DNA of 64,000 nt from Marinoscillum sp965229915 (GTDB lineage: Bacteria; Bacteroidota; Bacteroidia; Cytophagales; Cyclobacteriaceae), in assembly GCF_965229915.1 (NCBI RefSeq), contig NZ_CBDDJZ010000001.1:1426001-1490000 (forward strand), read 5' to 3'. The translations under genes were made by a program, and so were the position numbers. Below are positions 43,361-52,351 of the stretch, piece after piece. Position 1 is the stretch's first letter; each line of letters opens with the position of its first letter. The notes below the pieces were generated by a model. It was given only the letters and a program-made list of their open reading frames with translations, ran no database searches and was not told the DNA's origin.

Positions 43361-43981
43361 TTGTCCACGACATCCAAAAAAAGACTCACAGAGGAACAAC
43401 ACGAGCTAGTGGCTGAGCTGGTGCACAACGCCCTGCAGAAGGCTGTCACCTCTATGGCGCAAATGCTCAAAATCAGGGTGGACGCTTCTCATATAGACTT
43501 CAATACTGGCCACGTGCCTACTATTCATGACCTGGATTTACTAGGGCGATTCAAGGCACATCTGGTTAAGCTAGTATTTAGCGGGGATATTCGTGGGGCA
43601 TTTTACTTTATCATTTTGGATCATGAAGTAGATCTGATCAATTCGGTGTGCCTACCTGAAGAATTTAAATCTGAAAAGCGTACTGAAAACAAGCTGATGA
43701 AGCACGGATTCATGTCTGAGATAGAAAATGTGATTGCCGCGCTATCGATGAAAGAAATTTCAGAATACCTGGGAGTGCAATTAGAGCTGAAAGTACCTCA
43801 GATTCAGATTATCCCTTGTGACCAGGTTAATGAGTTTTTTGAAAAGGAAAATAAGATATACAATACCGCCTTTCATGTGAAGTCTGTGCTGAAAGGAGTA
43901 GCTGTGAATGTCTCTCCCTACTTTATCTGGATTCTGGATAACAACTTCATGGATATCCTACGGCTCAACACTACCGAGTAA
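43361..43981 (+). CDS. CheC-like chemotaxis phosphatase family protein
   Basis: The 206-residue protein has an N-terminal helix, beta strands (LVFSGDIRGAFYFII), then an ExxN motif in FMSEIENVIAALSM (E120 and N123), as in CheC/CheX/FliY phosphatases. The second CheC ExxN site was not found. It is related in layout to the protein at 48623 and lies on the opposite strand to most of the chemosensory genes. The start is a TTG at 43361; no better start is visible. It probably dephosphorylates one of the local CheY proteins. Confidence 0.75.
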   Translation: MSTTSKKRLTEEQHELVAELVHNALQKAVTSMAQMLKIRVDASHIDFNTGHVPTIHDLDLLGRFKAHLVKLVFSGDIRGAFYFIILDHEVDLINSVCLPEEFKSEKRTENKLMKHGFMSEIENVIAALSMKEISEYLGVQLELKVPQIQIIPCDQVNEFFEKENKIYNTAFHVKSVLKGVAVNVSPYFIWILDNNFMDILRLNTTE

Positions 43982-43986
43982 GCTAG

Positions 43987-44766
43987 TTACAGGGCACAAC
44001 CGACGATCAGCACATCATCGATCAGCATGTGTGACCCACTCCAGGTTTGCATAAATTTCAAGATGTTCTCTTTCTGCTCCATCATGGCTTTGCCATATTC
44101 AGCTTCAAGGATCTCATTTACCTTTTTCTTGCCGAGTTTTTTTCCTTCGGGACCACCCATTAGGTCTTTAAATCCATCACTGGACAAGTAGAAGTTAGAC
44201 TTCACACCTTCTTTGAGTTCCACATTGCGGGTGTTGTAATGATGTGGATACTCCCACATATCACCAATCTGCATCCGGTCTGCTTTGATCACCTCCAGTT
44301 TTCCATCCTGAACGTGAAAAAGATCGGTTTTAGCACCAGCATATTCAATTTTTCGGATGGCCAAATTGATTTTCAGCACGCCTACGTCAGCACCAGTGCC
44401 AATCTGCATGTTTTCTCTCTTCTTGAATTTCAAGCCGATCTTATGGTGTAGATATCGCAGAATAGTTCCCGGATCTTTGATGTCTTCCTCCTGGACAATC
44501 TTCTGCAGTGATTGCGTGTACACACGGGTCATCATACTGGCCAGGTGTCCATGCCCCATGCAGTCAAATAAGATAATGTATAGATGCTCTCCATCTTGAT
44601 GAACCCAAAAACCATCACCTCCAGCTTTCCCGATCATCGGCTTGTTGATGACGAAAGATTCAATGACACTAGCCATCAACTCTTCCGGAAACAAGGAAAA
44701 GTAGTTTCTTTGCGTTTCGTCCTCTCCGATTCCGAGGTTAAAGTAGGTTGGTTCTTGTTGACTCAT
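43987..44766 (-). CDS. SpoIIE/PP2C-type serine phosphatase without sensor domain
   Basis: The 259-residue protein is a stand-alone PP2C domain: MIGKAGGDGFWV (metal Asp), FDCMGHGHLASMMTRVY, and NFYLSSDGFKDLMGG near the end. The DCxGHG arrangement is like that of SiaA-type phosphatases, which act on SiaC proteins. A SiaC-like protein is encoded in this locus at 55443. Such a pair would form a Ser/Thr partner switch linked to the chemosensory genes. Its stop faces the stop of the CheC-like gene, and it follows the CheX gene by two bases. Confidence 0.85.
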   Translation of the reverse strand: MSQQEPTYFNLGIGEDETQRNYFSLFPEELMASVIESFVINKPMIGKAGGDGFWVHQDGEHLYIILFDCMGHGHLASMMTRVYTQSLQKIVQEEDIKDPGTILRYLHHKIGLKFKKRENMQIGTGADVGVLKINLAIRKIEYAGAKTDLFHVQDGKLEVIKADRMQIGDMWEYPHHYNTRNVELKEGVKSNFYLSSDGFKDLMGGPEGKKLGKKKVNEILEAEYGKAMMEQKENILKFMQTWSGSHMLIDDVLIVGCAL

Positions 44767-44768
44767 AT

Positions 44769-45236
44769 TTATTGCAGTCCAATAACTACGTAAGCTTCAT
44801 GATTGTTCCATACAATTGGAATGACGTAGATAGAAACATCATCTGGTATTTTTAGCTGAGAGGGCATTCCCTGAAAAACTACAGGCACTGAAATCATGAA
44901 GTTAGCACCCAGGTTTGCTCGCACATTACCAGCAACCACATTTGAAATTTCACCAGCCATATCCAGAATATCCTCATCGGATGGATCATCAATCCCTATA
45001 AAAATCTTGATCAGATCCTCATACATATGACGGTCAGCAGAAATATACACAAAACCCTTTCGGTTACCAGAGATACCGATCATACCTGTATAGTCCTTCA
45101 ATATCAACCCTTCGGATTGCTTGATGTAAGGAACATTCAGCTCTGAGTCTACTTCAGTAAGATGCCGGAAGTAATTGTTCACTGAATTGATGAACAGATT
45201 ACAAGTAGCATCAAATTCTGCTTTGCTAGTTTTCAT
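44769..45236 (-). CDS. cheX: CheX-like CheY phosphatase
   Basis: The 155-residue protein has the CheX/CheC fold with beta strands and one ExxN phosphatase motif in DMAGEISNVVAGNVRANLG (E96 and N99). It probably removes phosphate from the receiver protein encoded just upstream, with which it overlaps by 11 bases. Gene symbol is by family. Confidence 0.8.
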   Translation of the reverse strand: MKTSKAEFDATCNLFINSVNNYFRHLTEVDSELNVPYIKQSEGLILKDYTGMIGISGNRKGFVYISADRHMYEDLIKIFIGIDDPSDEDILDMAGEISNVVAGNVRANLGANFMISVPVVFQGMPSQLKIPDDVSIYVIPIVWNNHEAYVVIGLQ

Positions 45237-45594
45237 TTCGTTTTAGTAATCTATCAAACGCATTCGCCAGATCTTCTGCATTTACAGGCTTGTACAAGAA
45301 GCCTCTGGCTCCTTTATCTAATGCTTTTAAGCCCGTAAGCTTATCAGACAGGGCCGTGATGATCATTACTTTGGCTGTAGGATGTACCACCATGATTTCA
45401 TCAAGGCAAGATAAACCGTCCATTCCAGGCATAGTTATATCCAAGGTAATCACATCTGGCTTCTTTTCCTTGACAATCTCAAGAGCTTTTTGACCATCAG
45501 GTGCTGTACCGATGATCTCAATATCGTAATCTTTGAGATTCTTTTCAATAATTCGCCTCATTATGGACGAGTCATCAACTATTAGCAGTCTCAT
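45226..45594 (-). CDS. cheY: CheY-like stand-alone response regulator
   Basis: A 122-residue single receiver domain with acidic DD at 7-8, phospho-acceptor D52 in VITLDITMPGMDG, the switch Thr in IITALS and Lys in FLYKPVN. It has no output domain. Its start overlaps the 3' end of the membrane kinase gene by 20 bases and it precedes CheX, so kinase, receiver and phosphatase form a coupled unit. Confidence 0.92.
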   Translation of the reverse strand: MRLLIVDDSSIMRRIIEKNLKDYDIEIIGTAPDGQKALEIVKEKKPDVITLDITMPGMDGLSCLDEIMVVHPTAKVMIITALSDKLTGLKALDKGARGFLYKPVNAEDLANAFDRLLKRNEN

Positions 45595-48202
45595 CTACTT
45601 CTGGTTCTACTGTCATACTGCCTGTCACCGGCAGTTTAATAATCATCTGAAAATATTTTCCTTCTTCAAAACTGGTGTCAAAGGATCCTGACATTCCTTC
45701 TATCAGGTTTTTTACCAGGTTCATTCCCTGACCTCTACCAGCATGCTCATCCACCTCCTCAGAGGTAGAGAAGCCTTCTTTAAAGATCAGGTCGACCACT
45801 GTCTGTTCATCCATTTTATCAGCTTCAAACTCACTCACAATACCCACCTTTATTGCTCGTTTCTTGATGTCTTCAATGTTCAGTCCACGTCCATCATCTT
45901 TGTAGGTAACCTGTAGCAACTCTTCTTCCGGTTGATCCAGATCTATGGTGATGCTACCTCGCACAAGCTTCCCGATATTGGAGCGTTCGCTTTTATCTTC
46001 TATACCATGCTTGATGGAATTGCGGATTAACTGGATCATGATATCTCTGAAGCTATCGATCTTTTCATTTGGCAATACCAAATTCAGATCGTTCTTAAAG
46101 AAGAAATCCACTGGTTTATCCATTTTCTCAGAAATCACTTTTACGGCTCTTTCCAATGAATCAATCAGCATGATGTTAGATACCACGTGCCCTCCAGACG
46201 GATATTTGCGATAGATATCAGCAACTTTTCTGAGCATTGAGCTCATATCATCGATCATCTTATCAGCATCATCTATTTCATATAGTATGGTCAGGAAGTC
46301 CTTTCCATTAATGTCTTTTTCCTTGAGCTCCTCGATGGACTCTTCCACCTCATGAAACTTCTGACTCATGATGTCCAGCCCGATCACCACTGCGTTACCT
46401 TTCAGGTTGTGGATGGTCTCAAAAGTGAATTGCAACAACTCCTTGAACTTACCTTCTCTATCGGTTTCATACCGCTCAGATATACTTCGAAGAGTCCGCT
46501 TGGCATTGTGTAGGAACCCACGAATCAATGAAGGGTCGATTTTCAAAATACTCAATACCTGTTCGGTTTCTTGCTTCTTCTTCTTCTCGGCCTCTTCGAG
46601 ATGTTTCTGCAGCAATACTGCCTCCGTTTCGTCAGACACAGTCACCATGATATTGGCGATTTTATCCTTCCTCCAAATACGTGTGAAATTTACCCGGATA
46701 TACTTGGTAGTGACAAGTCCTTCTTTTTCACTATAAATCTTTACCTGCTCTATAGGATTGAGCTGATTCACCACATCTTCGTCCATGTCTTCATTGAAGA
46801 GGTGGCGCATGAACATCTCTAGTGCTTCCAGATCCCGAGGAATGATTAGAGGCCTCATGAAGTTAGAAAAATTCTCTCCTGCTATTTTATCCACTCCAAA
46901 GATCTTTTCCATAGACTTAGAGTAGAGCTTACTCATCTTCTGGTTTCGATCCAGCAAAAATATCCCCTGATGGATGTTTTGGAACACCATCATGGCCACT
47001 CGATAGATGTTGTTGTAAAGGAACTTGGCTTTATCACGCTCTTTCCTGAGGATATTGTGAGATTTTACTATCTCACCTGCCATCACATTAAATGTCTTGG
47101 CATACTGACCGATTTCATCTTTGGTAGGAATGGAGACACGCTTCGAGAAATCTCCTTTGGAGAACCGAATGGCATATGCTTCCAGATTCTTCACGTTGGT
47201 CAAGAGATTGGTGACGATTATGGACATTAGCCAGAGAGCCAATACCCCAATGATCACATCCAGCACTATAAATGTCCAGAATTTGCGAAATGCAGAGCTG
47301 GCCAAGGTTGAAGTCCTGGTTAACAACCTTTTCGATATACTGTCCTCTACTTTTTTCAAGGAGTTGATCTTGTTGGTAGTCATTTCATACCAATAGTTCG
47401 GATCCACATCAAAATTAGTGCGTGTGTGTAGCACACTTCGCAATCGCTCCACTTCATCTACATCATGCCCTGCTACCAACCGGTCATAAGTATCTCTAGA
47501 CTCCTGATCTGCAATCACTTCAAAGGCATCTGTATAGGAGTCTTGCTCAGCAACCAATGAGGTGAAAGTAGCATAGAGCTCATCATCCATTGCTTTTGCT
47601 GCAAACGCCTGGGTACCAATGGCACGCTCGATACTAGCACGCTCTTTGGATTTTAAAAAGTAAATGAGTGCATGAACCTGTTGTGCTACATCCTTATCCC
47701 TGGTTTCATTGATCAGCTGATCCACGGTGTTGAGAGCCACATTATTGATGTCAGAGAAATATTTCAGGATTTGATAACCATCCAGGGACATGTTATCGAT
47801 ACGCTTTCGAATATCCTCTATTTGAGAAAAACTAGTCTTTAGCAACTCAATATCATTGGTATGCCTGATCAATACCTCTACCAACTCCGGGTTGTCCAAT
47901 TCCTCGTAGAAACGATTCAAGGTACTATCGGTCAGCTGGCGCTGGTGCTCAATCTGTCCCTCAAATTCATATCCTTCGCTGGAAACAAAACCAATAGCCA
48001 TGCTGCGTTCCTTCTGCAGCTGATGTACTACATGGTTTATTTCTATTCCCAGATTGATCGTTTTGTTCAGCCGATCTGAATCTTCATAATCCAGATAATT
48101 GTGCTGAATCTGAAAGTAATCGAAACACAGAATTATGATGATCAGTGGTATCAGTACCACTGCGAACTTTATTCGTATAGGCAGGTCATAAAGTATTTTC
48201 AT
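45575..48202 (-). CDS. membrane NIT-HAMP-PAS-HPt-HATPase kinase (CheA-like receptor kinase)
   Basis: The 875-residue protein has membrane helices at about 12-30 and 308-334, bounding a periplasmic NIT-type helical domain with QLQKERSMAIGFVSS (62-76). HAMP (about 335-385) and a PAS-like domain (about 400-530) follow. Next comes an HPt segment with phospho-accepting H598 in TIHNLKGNA. A HATPase has LIRNSIKHGIED (725-736), DDGRGL and GRGQGMN. The HPt-ATPase style is that of CheA, but there is no CheW-like P5 domain. It would sense a ligand and phosphorylate the adjacent receiver. Nitrate or a related anion is a possible ligand, by the NIT family only. Confidence 0.85.
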   Translation of the reverse strand: MKILYDLPIRIKFAVVLIPLIIIILCFDYFQIQHNYLDYEDSDRLNKTINLGIEINHVVHQLQKERSMAIGFVSSEGYEFEGQIEHQRQLTDSTLNRFYEELDNPELVEVLIRHTNDIELLKTSFSQIEDIRKRIDNMSLDGYQILKYFSDINNVALNTVDQLINETRDKDVAQQVHALIYFLKSKERASIERAIGTQAFAAKAMDDELYATFTSLVAEQDSYTDAFEVIADQESRDTYDRLVAGHDVDEVERLRSVLHTRTNFDVDPNYWYEMTTNKINSLKKVEDSISKRLLTRTSTLASSAFRKFWTFIVLDVIIGVLALWLMSIIVTNLLTNVKNLEAYAIRFSKGDFSKRVSIPTKDEIGQYAKTFNVMAGEIVKSHNILRKERDKAKFLYNNIYRVAMMVFQNIHQGIFLLDRNQKMSKLYSKSMEKIFGVDKIAGENFSNFMRPLIIPRDLEALEMFMRHLFNEDMDEDVVNQLNPIEQVKIYSEKEGLVTTKYIRVNFTRIWRKDKIANIMVTVSDETEAVLLQKHLEEAEKKKKQETEQVLSILKIDPSLIRGFLHNAKRTLRSISERYETDREGKFKELLQFTFETIHNLKGNAVVIGLDIMSQKFHEVEESIEELKEKDINGKDFLTILYEIDDADKMIDDMSSMLRKVADIYRKYPSGGHVVSNIMLIDSLERAVKVISEKMDKPVDFFFKNDLNLVLPNEKIDSFRDIMIQLIRNSIKHGIEDKSERSNIGKLVRGSITIDLDQPEEELLQVTYKDDGRGLNIEDIKKRAIKVGIVSEFEADKMDEQTVVDLIFKEGFSTSEEVDEHAGRGQGMNLVKNLIEGMSGSFDTSFEEGKYFQMIIKLPVTGSMTVEPEVDETANS

Positions 48203-48234
48203 ACTTTAAATGGAGTTAGGTGGTGATTGTTCAT

Positions 48235-48594
48235 TTACATTACTCGATTAACGACCTCAATCAGTGCTTCAGAGGTGAAAGGTTTTACAATATACTCAGA
48301 TGCACCAAGTTCTTTACCTTTATTCACAACTGTTTGCTGACCAACTGCGCTAATCATAATGACTTTAGACTCGAGTCCCTGATCTCTCAACACTTTCAAA
48401 ATTTCAAACCCCATCATATCAGGTAGGATGTTATCCAAAGTAATCAAATCAGGCTGAGTATCCAGCGCCAGGTCTATGGCAGTCTCACCATCTTTGGCTT
48501 CACCTACTACCTCCAAACCAGCTTCCTCTAGAGCGCTTCTGATCAAAGATCTCATGTAGATCGAGTCATCAACTATAAGTACTTTCTTGCTCAT
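48235..48594 (-). CDS. cheY: CheY-like stand-alone response regulator
   Basis: A 119-residue receiver domain with phospho-acceptor D54 in LITLDNILPDMMGFEIL, switch Ser in MISAVGQQ and Lys in YIVKPFT. It closely resembles the receiver at 49369, sharing the LDNILPDM pattern, so the two probably arose by duplication. It lies between the CheC-like and membrane kinase genes. Confidence 0.92.
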   Translation of the reverse strand: MSKKVLIVDDSIYMRSLIRSALEEAGLEVVGEAKDGETAIDLALDTQPDLITLDNILPDMMGFEILKVLRDQGLESKVIMISAVGQQTVVNKGKELGASEYIVKPFTSEALIEVVNRVM

Positions 48595-48622
48595 ATTCTT
48601 TATTTATTAAAAGATTTACCTA

Positions 48623-49222
48623 TCAAACCAAATTTTTAATTTTATCAACAAATTCTTCCTGGAATATCCAGATAAAGTCAGGTGAAATATCTAATTCCTG
48701 ACCATGAAATATTGCTTTGAAGTGAACGATCGCATCAAATTCACCTACTTCTTTCTCTACGAAAGCATTGATTTCAGACCCTTTCACTACTTCTAGTGAA
48801 GGGACATGTCCATAGATCTCTAACCCCAGGAAGTTAGAAAACTCTGTGATTACTGCTGCAGCCATCATGTTGTCCATTTCCGTAAGGAATCCCATCTTCA
48901 TCATCTTACTTTCTGGAGAATTGGACTCTACAATATTAGCCGGTAGACACGCTTTTAATACTTTAGTCACTTCATCTTCACTAAAGATCAGGTGACTGGT
49001 TCCTTTCAGCTCTCCGATCAGATTGGTCCTGATCACATGAACGCTTTGATTCGCAGAATTCTGGTATTTAGGCAGCGGTACATCATCATTACTCCAGTCA
49101 ATCTTCTCCATCTTGATGGGGCTCTGAAGTATCTGCTCCATGGACTTTTTAGCCATAGACATGCCATCAAAAACTAGCTTTGATGCCACCTCCAACTCGT
49201 TTTCATTTAATTTATCAAGCAT
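48623..49222 (-). CDS. CheC-like chemotaxis phosphatase family protein
   Basis: The 199-residue protein has one clear ExxN motif in FLTEMDNMMAAAVI (E115 and N118) after beta strands that include IGELKGTSHLIFSEDEV. It is like the protein at 43361 in length and motif placement. It may act on the receiver encoded 28 bases downstream. Confidence 0.75.
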   Translation of the reverse strand: MLDKLNENELEVASKLVFDGMSMAKKSMEQILQSPIKMEKIDWSNDDVPLPKYQNSANQSVHVIRTNLIGELKGTSHLIFSEDEVTKVLKACLPANIVESNSPESKMMKMGFLTEMDNMMAAAVITEFSNFLGLEIYGHVPSLEVVKGSEINAFVEKEVGEFDAIVHFKAIFHGQELDISPDFIWIFQEEFVDKIKNLV

Positions 49223-49368
49223 AGGTTATTCTGGTTACTTAATGCAATCTCTTAAAATTGTATTTTAAATCAATATTTAGTCGATCAAAACAAGGTTTAA
49301 TCTGTTGGACACAGAAAATTCATGGGTCAATCGATTTAAACCCTGAACTAAGCAGAATGTCCTGTCAT

Positions 49369-49734
49369 TCACCCTTTCAGAGATAAGGCCACTTCTTCTA
49401 GTACTTTCTCTTTGGTAAATGGTTTAATAATATAAGCATTTGCTCCCAAACCAAGACCTTCCTCTATCGCTGATTGCTGCCCTACTGCACTAATCATGAT
49501 CACTTTACAAGTAATCCCCTGCTCTCGCAAGACTTTCAATATTTCGATCCCAGACATATCAGGAAGTATGTTGTCCAGTGTCACCAGATCAGGTTTGAGT
49601 TCTACAATCAAATCAAGAGCTTCGGCTCCATTTCGAGCTTCACCAATGACATTATAGCCATTCTCAGTGAGCATGGTTTTGATCGTTGCCCGGGAATACC
49701 CAGAATCATCCACAACTAATATATTATGGCTCAT
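49369..49734 (-). CDS. cheY: CheY-like stand-alone response regulator
   Basis: A 121-residue receiver with D54 in LVTLDNILPDMSGIEIL, switch Ser in MISAVGQQ and Lys in YIIKPFT. It is the first receiver downstream of cheR (15 bases away) and a likely target of the local CheA. A close relative is encoded at 48235. Confidence 0.92.
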   Translation of the reverse strand: MSHNILVVDDSGYSRATIKTMLTENGYNVIGEARNGAEALDLIVELKPDLVTLDNILPDMSGIEILKVLREQGITCKVIMISAVGQQSAIEEGLGLGANAYIIKPFTKEKVLEEVALSLKG

Positions 49735-49749
49735 TTGCTCTGTATTGTT

Positions 49750-50619
49750 TTATGAAGCAATCTGCTCCTTTTTTCTATAGATTCTTGTTTTAATATCCTC
49801 CACCTGAAACAAGGTCTTACCTGAATCGGGCATGATATCATAATATCCAATGACCAGGTACCCGTTGGGTTTCAAACTCTGATGAATCAAACTAAGCACT
49901 TTCAATTTAAGCTGATCATCAAAATAGATCATAACGTTTCTGCAAAAAACTAGGTCATATTTTCCTCCAGCAGCGTCATGCACCAGGTTGTGCCTGCTAA
50001 AGTTAATGTTCTGACGGTACTTAGGTTTAATCTCGGCGTATTTATCAGTAAAATGGAAATAGTCCTCTATTTGCTTGTTTGGAAAAAATTTCAAAAAAGG
50101 ATTTAGATACATCTTAATGATGTCGAGAGAATACTGACCAGATTTGGCCTTATTTAGCGCTTTGGAGCTCAAGTCAGTAGCTGTCAACCTGGCACGGTTC
50201 AGTAAATTTTTATCATCCAGCACGATACTCATGGTGTAGACTTCCTCACCAGTAGAACATCCGGCATGCCAGATATTCAGTGACTGACCTTTGAACTGAT
50301 CCAGAATTTCATCTCGAAGTTTAATCCACACGTCGGGATTCCTAAATAATTCGGTCAGATTCACCAACAAGTCATCGATGGAACTCATGAAGAAATCATA
50401 ATCTTTCAGTACCCGACTCCACAGATCTAGGGAAGACTCCATGCCGTGCTTCATCATCAATCTGGTAACTCCACGCTTTAATGATGTTTTCTCATAATTG
50501 GTAAAATCCAATCCATAACGATTGCGAATAGCTGTCATCAGCGCATTCATCTCTTCATCTGTGATAAGCTCAGCCGGAGGTTTGACATCTTGCATAAATA
50601 TGGTTCCCGATCCCTTCAT
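49750..50619 (-). CDS. cheR: chemotaxis protein methyltransferase CheR
   Basis: CheR methylates receptor glutamates using SAM. The sequence has the N-terminal helical domain, then WHAGCSTGEEVYTMSI (SAM motif) and FCRNVMIYFDDQLK (post-motif). I use ATG 50619, which touches the cheA stop; the frame runs to 50694 but that start would lie inside cheA, and M50595 is another option. It gives about 290 residues, the normal size. Confidence 0.92.
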   Translation of the reverse strand: MKGSGTIFMQDVKPPAELITDEEMNALMTAIRNRYGLDFTNYEKTSLKRGVTRLMMKHGMESSLDLWSRVLKDYDFFMSSIDDLLVNLTELFRNPDVWIKLRDEILDQFKGQSLNIWHAGCSTGEEVYTMSIVLDDKNLLNRARLTATDLSSKALNKAKSGQYSLDIIKMYLNPFLKFFPNKQIEDYFHFTDKYAEIKPKYRQNINFSRHNLVHDAAGGKYDLVFCRNVMIYFDDQLKLKVLSLIHQSLKPNGYLVIGYYDIMPDSGKTLFQVEDIKTRIYRKKEQIAS

Positions 50620-52349
50620 TAGTTTTCCATTTGCGCTTGTAGTGACTGTCGGTGGATGAGGTCGGAGATTACCGCAATATCGATAACAGGGCAAACATTG
50701 CCATTTCCTAAAATAGTCGTTCCACTGAGCAGTTTAGTCTTGTCTATTGGCTTGGTCAGAGGTTTTTCAATAATTTCTTTCTGCTGTAGTACTTTATCCA
50801 CGATGAGGCCAGTGGTCTTGCCATCATAGGTAACAATGATGACATCAAAAATGGCATTATCATCTGATGCGTCAAAACTTCTATGTAGCACTCCTCGATT
50901 GTGAATCTCATTGAGGTTTCGGAGCTTCAATACGTCTTCCATAAACAAAATGCTGATGGCATCTCCCTGGAACGTACTCATCAGACCTCCGCTTATTTTC
51001 TTGATCTCACTTTTCTCTATGGACACTACAGCCTCTGTATAAGAGAGTGCTATGGCGTATTCATGAGCTCCCACGTCAAAGAGTAAGCATCCTTTAAGTG
51101 CCAGAGATGCTGGAACCTGGAGGTTCATGGTGGTACCTTTGCCCACTTCGGTTTCAATTTTCACTTGACCTCCAATAGACTCTACCGCTCGCTTCACCAC
51201 ATCCATACCTACCCCTCTGCCGGATAGTTCGTTTACCTGAGCAGCATTAGAGAATCCAGCTTCAAAGATGTAAGAGAGCACTTCTTCCTTACCCATGTTC
51301 TTGACCATGTCTGGGGTAGCCAATCCCTTTTCCACAATCTTCTTACGGATTACTTCATGATCTATTCCTCCACCGTCATCTTTAACTTGAATGATTACCC
51401 GATCGCGCTCATAGTGAGCATCTAAGGTTACCTGCCCTTCAGCTGGTTTATTGTTGCGCTTCCGCACTTCAGCAGATTCTATACCATGACTCACCGCATT
51501 TCGAACAAGGTGGACCAATGAATCACTCATTAACTTGAGGATATTTCGGTCAATTTCGGTTTCGGTTCCTTTTAGTACCAGGTTGGTCTTTTTCCCTTCG
51601 ATGGACGCTGCGTCTCGAAGCACTCTGTGAAACTTGTTGAATAGGAAGCCTACCTGTACCATTCTGGCGTTCATGATGCTGTACTGAAGATTGGAGCTGA
51701 TTCGTTGAAGCCTATCAAACTCACTGGACTTCAGCCCCAACTCCTGACTGTAGCTGATCAATCGATCTCTTTCGATAATTAACTGCCCCACTTCACTCAA
51801 CAGGTCATCCATTTTCTTTACCGGTATCTGAATGACGTCAGAAAAAGATATTTGAGAGGCATTGGCATCATCAAGCTCTTCTACCAGCTGTTCCGGTGTT
51901 TCAGACGTTGGTTGCTCTGCTGACTTAGATTCTTCTGTATCTCCCTGCTCACCTTCCTCGGTTTCTTTGTTCAGTTCATTTTTCAAAAAGATCGCCAAAC
52001 TAGTCTTGATACCAAGAAAGCTAACTTTCTCATCCGTACCAAAAGCATTGACAAGGGCGTTTAACTTGTCATTGGCACGGAAAAGTAGCTTGAAGAGGTC
52101 ATCATTTAGTTGAACCTGTTCGTTTTTGATGGCAATCATGACATCCTCCATCACATGTGACAAATCAGCAATGGAATCAATCCCCAGCCCCATGGCATTG
52201 CCTTTCAGCGTATGAGTAATTCTAAAGATGGCATTGATAGCGTTCTTATTGCCATGATCTTTCTCCAGATCAACAAAGAGCTTATCGAGTTGCTCAAGAT
52301 TGTCTTTAGCCTCAACAAGGAAGAGTTCTTTATATTCTGATTCTTTCAA
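50619..52349 (-). CDS. cheA: chemotaxis histidine kinase CheA
   Basis: The 576-residue CheA has a P1 HPt domain with H46 in FRITHTLKGNAMG. An acidic linker stands where P2 would be, apparently without a CheY-binding P2 domain. The dimerisation helix pair follows, then P4 with HLVRNAVSHGIES (280-292), DDGGGID (324-330) and GRGVGMD (377-383). A P5 CheW-like domain ends near 570. It takes signals from the MCP/CheW complex and phosphorylates the CheY proteins and CheB. The order cheW-cheB-cheA-cheR is compact, with gaps of 1-3 bases. Confidence 0.95.
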   Translation of the reverse strand: MKESEYKELFLVEAKDNLEQLDKLFVDLEKDHGNKNAINAIFRITHTLKGNAMGLGIDSIADLSHVMEDVMIAIKNEQVQLNDDLFKLLFRANDKLNALVNAFGTDEKVSFLGIKTSLAIFLKNELNKETEEGEQGDTEESKSAEQPTSETPEQLVEELDDANASQISFSDVIQIPVKKMDDLLSEVGQLIIERDRLISYSQELGLKSSEFDRLQRISSNLQYSIMNARMVQVGFLFNKFHRVLRDAASIEGKKTNLVLKGTETEIDRNILKLMSDSLVHLVRNAVSHGIESAEVRKRNNKPAEGQVTLDAHYERDRVIIQVKDDGGGIDHEVIRKKIVEKGLATPDMVKNMGKEEVLSYIFEAGFSNAAQVNELSGRGVGMDVVKRAVESIGGQVKIETEVGKGTTMNLQVPASLALKGCLLFDVGAHEYAIALSYTEAVVSIEKSEIKKISGGLMSTFQGDAISILFMEDVLKLRNLNEIHNRGVLHRSFDASDDNAIFDVIIVTYDGKTTGLIVDKVLQQKEIIEKPLTKPIDKTKLLSGTTILGNGNVCPVIDIAVISDLIHRQSLQAQMEN

Positions 52350-52351
52350 TG

